From: Fructobacillus durionis
GTDB taxonomy: Bacteria; Bacillota; Bacilli; Lactobacillales; Lactobacillaceae
Reading direction: 5' to 3'
Assembly (NCBI RefSeq): GCF_900112405.1
Contig: NZ_FOLI01000005.1
Location: 1 to 64,000 of the forward strand
DNA: 64,000 nucleotides
The notes under the pieces were generated by a model, which was not told the origin of the DNA, ran no database searches, and saw nothing but the letters and a program-made list of their open reading frames with translations. The position numbers and the translations under genes are program-made. Of the stretch, positions 59,181 to 64,000 are shown one piece after another. How positions within the stretch are numbered: position 1 is the first letter of the stretch; every line of letters starts with the position of its first letter.

Positions 59181-59536
59181 TGGATCTGAGGGGAGTCGAA
59201 CCCCTGTCCAAACCGCCCGCCACGCCAGCGTCTACATTCATAGGGCAATCATTGTTACCGCAACCAAAGCAGCCATTGTCCAGAACTTGACTTTGGCTGG
59301 GATCGAATTGGTTTTAAAGGGCAAGGCGCCGACATCGTCTTACACTCGAGCTAACCATCTATAAGAGCAAAATCCACCATGTTAGCCTAACGGATATGCT
59401 CACGTGTCACTGGTTTTTAGGCAGCGACAGCGTAAGAGTTATTGTTTTTTGCAGTTAAATAGTCTGCCTGCTTTACGCCCAGACGGCGGAATGCAGCTAG
59501 CGCTCGAAACAGCCTGTCGAATTCCGGGACAGACCC
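59181..59536 (-). ncRNA. ssrA: tmRNA (ssrA)
   Basis: About 356 nt. The 5' end GGGTCTG pairs with CAGATCC at the 3' end, followed by A, and CCA is not encoded. The T-arm GGGGTTCGACTCCCC is at the 3' end, and GGAATTCGACAGGCTG follows the 5' stem. The tag frame on the minus strand reads GCA AAA AAC AAT AAC TCT TAC GCT GTC GCT GCC TAA, giving AKNNNSYAVAA. It rescues stalled ribosomes and marks the products for proteolysis. Confidence 0.97.
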
Positions 59537-59544
59537 AAATAAAA

Positions 59545-59574
59545 AAGCACTAAGGATAAAAATCCTTAGTGCTA
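59545..59574 (-). terminator. Terminator of the fab/acc operon, overlapping the ssrA promoter
   Basis: Stem AAGCACTAAGGAT/ATCCTTAGTGCT(T) with AAAA loop and a T-run on the minus strand. The extended -10 TGGTATAAT (59574-59582, minus strand) for ssrA abuts its upstream arm. Confidence 0.8.
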
Positions 59575-59582
59575 TTATACCA
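59574..59582 (-). promoter_or_regulatory. Extended -10 promoter for ssrA
   Basis: On the minus strand, TGGTATAAT lies about 38 bases before the mature tmRNA 5' end, leaving a short 5' leader for RNase P processing. No clear -35. Confidence 0.55.
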
Positions 59583-59614
59583 TCTTCCTTCTCTCAAGAA
59601 AGCCCTTCTATTGT

Positions 59615-60412
59615 TTAGAAAGCGCGGTATCGTGCACGACGTGCAGCAACGATTTCTTCACCGGACATCTCTTGCATCTGCTTGAACTCTTCATCAAGCT
59701 TATCCTGCATGCCTTCAAAAATCTTAGCATGGTGGCGACCCTCAGGGATAATTTGGTCAATGACATGCTTCTCTAACAAGTCACTGGGCGTAATTCCCAT
59801 AATGGCAGCCGCTTCATCAGAACGCTTGGCGTCCTTCCAAAGGATGGAAGCGAAACCTTCTGGTGAAAGGATTGAGTACGTTGCGTTTTCAAACATCCAG
59901 ATTTGGTCAGCTGTGGCAAGGGCCAAGGCTCCACCAGAACCACCTTCTCCGTAAATGATGGCAATCATTGGCACCGTCAACTTCATTGATTCCAGGATGG
60001 AATTCGCAATGGCCTCTCCCTGTCCTTGTGCTTCAGCATCCTTACCCGGGAAGGCCCCAGGTGTGTTGATCAATGTGATGATTGGACGGTTGAACTTCGC
60101 AGCCTGCTTCATCAAACGTTGGGCCTTTCGGTAACCCCAAGGTTCTGGTGAACCGTTACGCTTTGAGATTTTATCCTGGATGTCCGTTCCCTTATCGATG
60201 GCGATAATTGTTACGGGACGGCCCTTTAAACGGCCAATTCCACCGATAACCGATGAATCATCAGATGATAAACGGTCACCGTGTAATTCAACAAAGTCAG
60301 TGACCAAACCGTTGATGAGTTCCCGAGCCATAAAACGGTCTTCGCGAGACTTTTTCACGATGTCAGCTGGATTAACATCCTTTTGGAACATCGTCTTAAT
60401 AAAATCAAACAT
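59615..60412 (-). CDS. accA: Acetyl-CoA carboxylase carboxyltransferase subunit alpha
   Basis: 265 residues. Crotonase-fold carboxyltransferase with TIIAIDKGTD, PEPWGYRKAQRLMKQA, LINTPGAFPGKDAEAQGQ and YGEGGSGGALALA. With AccD it moves CO2 from carboxybiotin to acetyl-CoA. Its ATG overlaps the accD stop by 8 bases (ATGTTTGA). Last gene of the operon. Confidence 0.95.
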   Translation of the reverse strand: MFDFIKTMFQKDVNPADIVKKSREDRFMARELINGLVTDFVELHGDRLSSDDSSVIGGIGRLKGRPVTIIAIDKGTDIQDKISKRNGSPEPWGYRKAQRLMKQAAKFNRPIITLINTPGAFPGKDAEAQGQGEAIANSILESMKLTVPMIAIIYGEGGSGGALALATADQIWMFENATYSILSPEGFASILWKDAKRSDEAAAIMGITPSDLLEKHVIDQIIPEGRHHAKIFEGMQDKLDEEFKQMQEMSGEEIVAARRARYRAF

Positions 60413-61256
60413 CGGCTACCTCCTGCTTATGCATTGAAACGATTTTTCCAATCATTTCCGCCATATCTTGACGAGGTACAATCTGATCCACGAAACCGTT
60501 CTTCAAGAGCGTTTCAGCACGTTGAAAGTCCTTTGGTAGTTTTTCATGAATGGTTGATTCAATGACTCGAGCACCAGCAAAACCAACTAGAGCGTGTGGT
60601 TCTGCTAGGGTCACATCCCCTTGCATGGCGAAGGAGGCGGTCACACCACCGGTTGTTGGATCGGTCAAGACCACCAAGTAAAGCAAGCCGGCTTCTTGGT
60701 GGGTAGCAACTGCGCCAGAAATCTTAGCCATCTGCATCAAGGAATTAATACCTTCTTGCATACGGGCTCCACCTGAAGCGGTGAACATAACAACAGGCAA
60801 TTGATTGGCCGTTGCATGCTCAAAAAGGCGGGTAATCTTTTCACCAGTCTTTGAACCGAGTGAACCCATCATGAAGTAAGAGTCCATGATACCAAGGTCA
60901 ACTGCTTCACCAGCAATCTTACCTGAACCAGTCAAAACGGATTCGTTCATGTTCGTCTGCTTCTTAGCGCGGTCCAACTTTCCTTGATAACCTGGAAAGT
61001 CCGTTTGGTCAATCGTTAGGTCCGCATCGAACTCAACAAAGTCCGTTGCGAAAAGTTCAAGACGTTCGCGAGCTTGCAAACGGAACCCGTAATTACATTC
61101 TGGGCAGACACGGTAGTCCCCGAGCTGCTTGTTATAAATCTGAGTGCCACAGTATGGGCAGGCCAAGAAAAGGCCATCAGGAATTCGATCACGAACGGCG
61201 TCCGTAACCTTGATTTTAGTGTTATCGACTTTATTGTCAGATGAAAACAATTCCAT
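60405..61256 (-). CDS. accD: Acetyl-CoA carboxylase carboxyltransferase subunit beta
   Basis: 283 residues from the ATG at 61256 (MELFSSDNK). C4 zinc finger CPYCG...CPEC near residues 32-54, then carboxyltransferase blocks TASGGARMQEG and TDPTTGGVTASFAMQGD. An upstream in-frame reading has no ribosome site. The only good Shine-Dalgarno (AGGAG, 61276-61280) is 19 bases away, but 13 of these form a hairpin. Confidence 0.94.
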   Translation of the reverse strand: MELFSSDNKVDNTKIKVTDAVRDRIPDGLFLACPYCGTQIYNKQLGDYRVCPECNYGFRLQARERLELFATDFVEFDADLTIDQTDFPGYQGKLDRAKKQTNMNESVLTGSGKIAGEAVDLGIMDSYFMMGSLGSKTGEKITRLFEHATANQLPVVMFTASGGARMQEGINSLMQMAKISGAVATHQEAGLLYLVVLTDPTTGGVTASFAMQGDVTLAEPHALVGFAGARVIESTIHEKLPKDFQRAETLLKNGFVDQIVPRQDMAEMIGKIVSMHKQEVADV

Positions 61257-61262
61257 ATTGTC

Positions 61263-61280
61263 TGGGCTAAGCCCACTCCT
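61263..61280 (-). promoter_or_regulatory. Split ribosome-binding site of accD with internal hairpin
   Basis: AGGAG is followed by TGGGC-TTA-GCCCA (61263-61275) and then GACAAT before the ATG. If the 5-bp hairpin folds, the effective spacing is 6 bases, which is normal. Unfolded it is 19, which would be poor. Confidence 0.55.
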
Positions 61281-61315
61281 CTCTCGATGGGTAGTTAAAC
61301 TACCGTTGAAAAGAT

Positions 61316-62692
61316 TTACTGTTCTTCTGCCAATGAGGATTCCCATTCAGGCAAGAACTTGTTTTCCAGGTACTTCGTTGTGAACTTGTCTTGAAGGACA
61401 CCTTCGTCCTTCAACAAGGCCTTTTGGAAGTTCTTAGAAGTTGCGACACCGGAAACGGAGGTTTCATCGATGATACGAGCCAATTTCGCAATTGCTTCTT
61501 CACGAGTATCATCGTGTGCAATCAACTTGGCAATCATTGAATCGTAGAATGGTTGAATCATGTCACCATTGTAGAGGGCAGAATCGATTCGAACCCCAGG
61601 ACCACCAGTTGGCAAGAAGACAAAGTCAACTCGTCCAGCAGAAGGAGCGAAGTTTGCTTCAGGCTTTTCAGCCGTCAAACGCATTTCAACAGCATGACCT
61701 TGAATCTTCACGTCTTCTTGCTTCAAAGGTAGCTCTTCTCCGGCTGCGACAAGGACCTGCAAGCGAACTAAGTCCAGTCCAGTAACCATTTCGGTCACGG
61801 GGTGCTCAACTTGGATACGAGTGTTCATTTCCATGAAGAAGAAGTTTCCTTCTTGATCCTGCAAGAACTCAATCGTACCAGTGTTTTCGTAATCAATGGC
61901 ATTCACGGCCTTGGTTACGACATCAACCATGTCAGCACGCATGTCAGGTGTCATTGAAACTGCGGGTGATTCTTCCATCACCTTCTGGTTACGACGCTGC
62001 AAAGAACAGTTACGTTCTGGGAAACAAACGACGTTACCAAATTGGTCACGGATAACCTGCATCTCAATGTGGCGGCAATCAAGCATTACCTTTTCGATGT
62101 ACATATGGTCATCACCATAGTTCATCTTGGCTTCGGCTTGGGCGTTCGTAAAGTTTTCCTGCATTTCTTCATCATGATAGATGAAACGCATTCCCTTACC
62201 ACCACCACCGGCAGCAGCCTTCAACAAAACTGGGTAGCCAATCTCGTGGGCCACTTCAAGGGCTTCGTCAACGTTGTGAATGTAACCCAGGGAACCCGGA
62301 ATAACCGGTACGTCAGCCTGGCGCATTTCGTTACGAGCGTGCTCCTTGTTTCCCATCAAATCAATGGTTTCTGGACGAGGACCAATCCATTTAATCCCAA
62401 CATCGCCAACCATTTCGGCGAAGAGATCGTTTTCCGAAAGAAAACCATAACCAGGGTGAATGGCTTCAGAACCAGTCAAAACAGCAGCTGAAATCACATT
62501 CTTCATGTTGATGTATGAATCAACAGGCTTAGGGCCACCCACACAAATTGCTTCATCGGCAATTTGCACGTGTAGCGAATTCTTATCCGCCGTTGAGTAG
62601 ATGGCCACCGTTTTGATACCCATTTCCTTCAAGGTACGGATAACTCGCACCGCGACTTCACCACGGTTTGCTACCAATACTTTTTTGAACAT
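61316..62692 (-). CDS. accC: Acetyl-CoA carboxylase biotin carboxylase subunit
   Basis: 458 residues from the ATG at 62692 (MFKKVLVANRGE), with GGAG upstream. N-terminal VANRGEVAVRVIRT, ATP-grasp glycine loop KAAAGGGGKGMRF, RNCSLQRRNQKV, and MNTRIQVEHPVTE in the active site. It carboxylates the biotin on AccB. Starts 1 base after fabZ ends. Confidence 0.95.
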   Translation of the reverse strand: MFKKVLVANRGEVAVRVIRTLKEMGIKTVAIYSTADKNSLHVQIADEAICVGGPKPVDSYINMKNVISAAVLTGSEAIHPGYGFLSENDLFAEMVGDVGIKWIGPRPETIDLMGNKEHARNEMRQADVPVIPGSLGYIHNVDEALEVAHEIGYPVLLKAAAGGGGKGMRFIYHDEEMQENFTNAQAEAKMNYGDDHMYIEKVMLDCRHIEMQVIRDQFGNVVCFPERNCSLQRRNQKVMEESPAVSMTPDMRADMVDVVTKAVNAIDYENTGTIEFLQDQEGNFFFMEMNTRIQVEHPVTEMVTGLDLVRLQVLVAAGEELPLKQEDVKIQGHAVEMRLTAEKPEANFAPSAGRVDFVFLPTGGPGVRIDSALYNGDMIQPFYDSMIAKLIAHDDTREEAIAKLARIIDETSVSGVATSKNFQKALLKDEGVLQDKFTTKYLENKFLPEWESSLAEEQ

Positions 62693-62693
62693 T

Positions 62694-63125
62694 TTATTCT
62701 CCAATAATAAAGGTCAGTTCGGCCGTTGTTGCCTTCTTTCCGTCAACCCAGGCGATTCCCTTTCCGGAACCGACAGGGCCACGCAAACGATCCAAAGTTA
62801 CTTCGAGACGAACTTGGTCACCAGGACGAACCATCTTACGGTAACGGGCCTTCTTAATGCCACCAAAGTAAGCAGTCTTACCCTTAAATTCTGGCATTGA
62901 GAGAAGAGCAACGGCACCAGCTTGTGCCAAGGCTTCAACAGTCAAAGCACCTGGGAAAGTTGGGTTGCCTGGGAAATGTCCTTGGAAGATTTCTTCGTTA
63001 ATTGAAATGTTCTTGATAGCAACACATTTTTCACCAGGAACGAGTTCTTCAACCGTGTCCAACATGAGCATTGGGTAACGGTGTGGAAGGATTTCTTGAA
63101 TTTCTTGTGCGTTCATTAAAGACAT
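62694..63125 (-). CDS. fabZ: 3-hydroxyacyl-ACP dehydratase FabZ
   Basis: 143 residues from the ATG at 63125 (MSLMNAQEIQ), with AAAAGGAGA upstream. ILPHRYPMLMLD and the catalytic GHFPGNPTFPGALTVEALAQ (His and Glu) are diagnostic. It dehydrates 3-hydroxyacyl-ACP in fatty-acid elongation. Confidence 0.95.
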   Translation of the reverse strand: MSLMNAQEIQEILPHRYPMLMLDTVEELVPGEKCVAIKNISINEEIFQGHFPGNPTFPGALTVEALAQAGAVALLSMPEFKGKTAYFGGIKKARYRKMVRPGDQVRLEVTLDRLRGPVGSGKGIAWVDGKKATTAELTFIIGE

Positions 63126-63214
63126 GTTTCTTCTCCTTTTATGCCTATGTATGCCAAGCAAACGGTTGAAAGTTTACTTGGCCTAAGGCCAACTTGAGCA
63201 AGTAATGCAGATTA

Positions 63215-63697
63215 TTAGTCCGTTGTTACTCGGTAAAGTGGCTTGTCGTAATCAACGACTTCTTCGTTTTCAACTAGGATTTCAGCAATCGTACCTGAAA
63301 CATCAGACTTAATTTCGGTCATCAACTTCATCGCTTCAATGATGGCAACCGTTTCGCCCTTTTCGACGTGGTCTCCAACAGACTTGAAGTCCGGTTCCTC
63401 TGGTTTTGGCTTCAAGTAAACTGTACCAACCATTGGTGCCTTGATTTCCTTACCAGCTGTAGGTGCAGCAGGTGCTGGAGCGGCTACTTCTGATACGGCA
63501 GCAGGACTCGCTTCGTTTGAAACAGGGGCGCTGGCTACTGCTACGGGAGCAGCGGCCGCAGCTGGAGCAGCTGGAGCAACCTGTTCATTCTTTGAAAGGT
63601 GAAGTGAAAAGTCACCATCTTGAATGGCGATATCGCGGAGCGATGACTTTTCAAGATCAGACATCAACTCACGAATTTCATTAACGTTTAAATTCAT
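63215..63697 (-). CDS. accB: Biotin carboxyl carrier protein of acetyl-CoA carboxylase
   Basis: 160 residues. N-terminal helix, an Ala/Pro-rich swinging linker (about 40-82) and the C-terminal biotinyl domain with EAMKLM, where Lys124 carries biotin. Starts 14 bases after fabF. Confidence 0.95.
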   Translation of the reverse strand: MNLNVNEIRELMSDLEKSSLRDIAIQDGDFSLHLSKNEQVAPAAPAAAAAPVAVASAPVSNEASPAAVSEVAAPAPAAPTAGKEIKAPMVGTVYLKPKPEEPDFKSVGDHVEKGETVAIIEAMKLMTEIKSDVSGTIAEILVENEEVVDYDKPLYRVTTD

Positions 63698-63711
63698 TTG
63701 GAGTGTTCCCC

Positions 63712-64000
63712 TTAAAACTTCTTGAAGATGATAGCAGCGTTGTGGCCACCAAATCCGTAGTTAGCCGACATCACGTATTCTGGCGCTTGGTCCTGGTTTG
63801 ACTTGTTAACCAAGTTGACCTTCTTCGTGTGTTCATCTGCTTCATCAAAGCCGACGTTTTCAGGCAAGATACCACGGTCAATGGCACCAACTGAAACAAC
63901 GGCTTCAACAGCACCGGCAGCACCAAGCAAGTGACCAGTCATTCCCTTTGTTGATGAGACAGGAACTGAGTTTTCACCGAAGACAGCAGCAATGGCTTCC
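63712..64000 (-). CDS. fabF: 3-oxoacyl-ACP synthase II, C-terminal part (continues past window)
   Basis: Only the last ~95 residues are in the window. STKGMTGHLLGAAGAVEA contains the catalytic lysine and histidine of KAS II, and NYGFGGHNAAIIFKKF is the usual C-terminus with the second histidine nearby. First visible gene of the fabF-accB-fabZ-accC-accD-accA block. Confidence 0.93.
   Translation of the reverse strand, partial: EAIAAVFGENSVPVSSTKGMTGHLLGAAGAVEAVVSVGAIDRGILPENVGFDEADEHTKKVNLVNKSNQDQAPEYVMSANYGFGGHNAAIIFKKF

Noticed and set aside
1-64000. CRISPR arrays, insertion sequences, prophage genes, rRNA genes or a replication origin
   Set aside because: No spaced direct-repeat array, transposase, integrase, phage structural gene, rRNA sequence or DnaA-box cluster was found on reading both strands.

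Overview
The window is a chromosomal segment of a low-GC Gram-positive lactic acid bacterium, most likely from the Leuconostoc/Weissella/Fructobacillus branch of Lactobacillaceae. The evidence is a FemX-type ligase very like the Weissella viridescens enzyme, a tmRNA tag reading AKNNNSYAVAA, a dltXABCD operon, a T-box leader, MurT/GatD, CiaRH-like regulators, a D-2-hydroxyacid dehydrogenase and moderate GC (roughly mid-40s % by eye). The species cannot be fixed from the sequence. No rRNA, CRISPR array, insertion sequence or prophage was seen. Gene order looks like stable core chromosome with a few accessory islands.

Layout. 1-4.9 kb: tail of a YigZ/IMPACT gene, tRNA-Gln and tRNA-Tyr, an MMPL exporter divergent from a TetR regulator, a CPBP protease and a DUF805 protein. 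5-7.6 kb: HAD phosphatase, femX and rex. 7.8-14.7 kb: two housekeeping blocks, tsaB-rimI-rimI-tsaD and tdk-prfA-prmC-tsaC, separated by a solitary HPr gene whose promoter spacer is a cre-like site. 14.7-16.8 kb: murT-gatD. 16.9-20.1 kb: KimA-type potassium importer, MetF-like protein, thioredoxin. 20.1-25.1 kb: acpS-alr-mazF, then a CiaRH-like two-component system with a PDZ-less HtrA. 25.2-29.7 kb: dltX-A-B-C-D. Divergent from it (29.8-32 kb) is an operon of a degenerate PTS EIIC-like membrane protein and a membrane-anchored DUF915 alpha/beta hydrolase. 32.2-34.4 kb: AEC carrier plus D-2-hydroxyacid dehydrogenase.

34.4-36.5 kb is the most unusual part. It holds two small double-glycine-leader peptides (one too short for routine gene calling), both with GxxxG motifs as in class IIb two-peptide bacteriocins, followed by a CPBP-family candidate immunity protein. 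Divergent from them is an XRE regulator whose own first 14 residues form a canonical double-glycine leader. Then come a candidate small RNA with a long terminator stem and an ElaA acetyltransferase. 36.6-42 kb: two tandem paralogous TetR / MFS / DUF4811 efflux cassettes with different operators. 42-47 kb: LysR with an amino-acid permease, then a T-box whose specifier reads CAC (His) ahead of a three-gene amino-acid ABC transporter, hence probable histidine uptake. 47-53 kb: hydrolase, a YkcB/YkcC-like membrane glycosyltransferase pair, a flavodoxin-fold reductase and a Pr6Pr membrane protein. 53-58.4 kb: intracellular 5'-nucleotidase-like enzyme and a phnD-C-E-E type transporter with PurBox-like repeats upstream. 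58.4-64 kb: an unknown membrane protein, tmRNA (ssrA), and the fatty-acid block fabF(partial)-accB-fabZ-accC-accD-accA.

Themes: cell-envelope building and modification (femX, murT-gatD, dlt, glycosyltransferases, alr), envelope stress (ciaRH-htrA), translation quality (t6A genes, prfA/prmC, ssrA), redox control (rex, D-2-hydroxyacid dehydrogenase) and competition/defence (bacteriocin pair, efflux cassettes).
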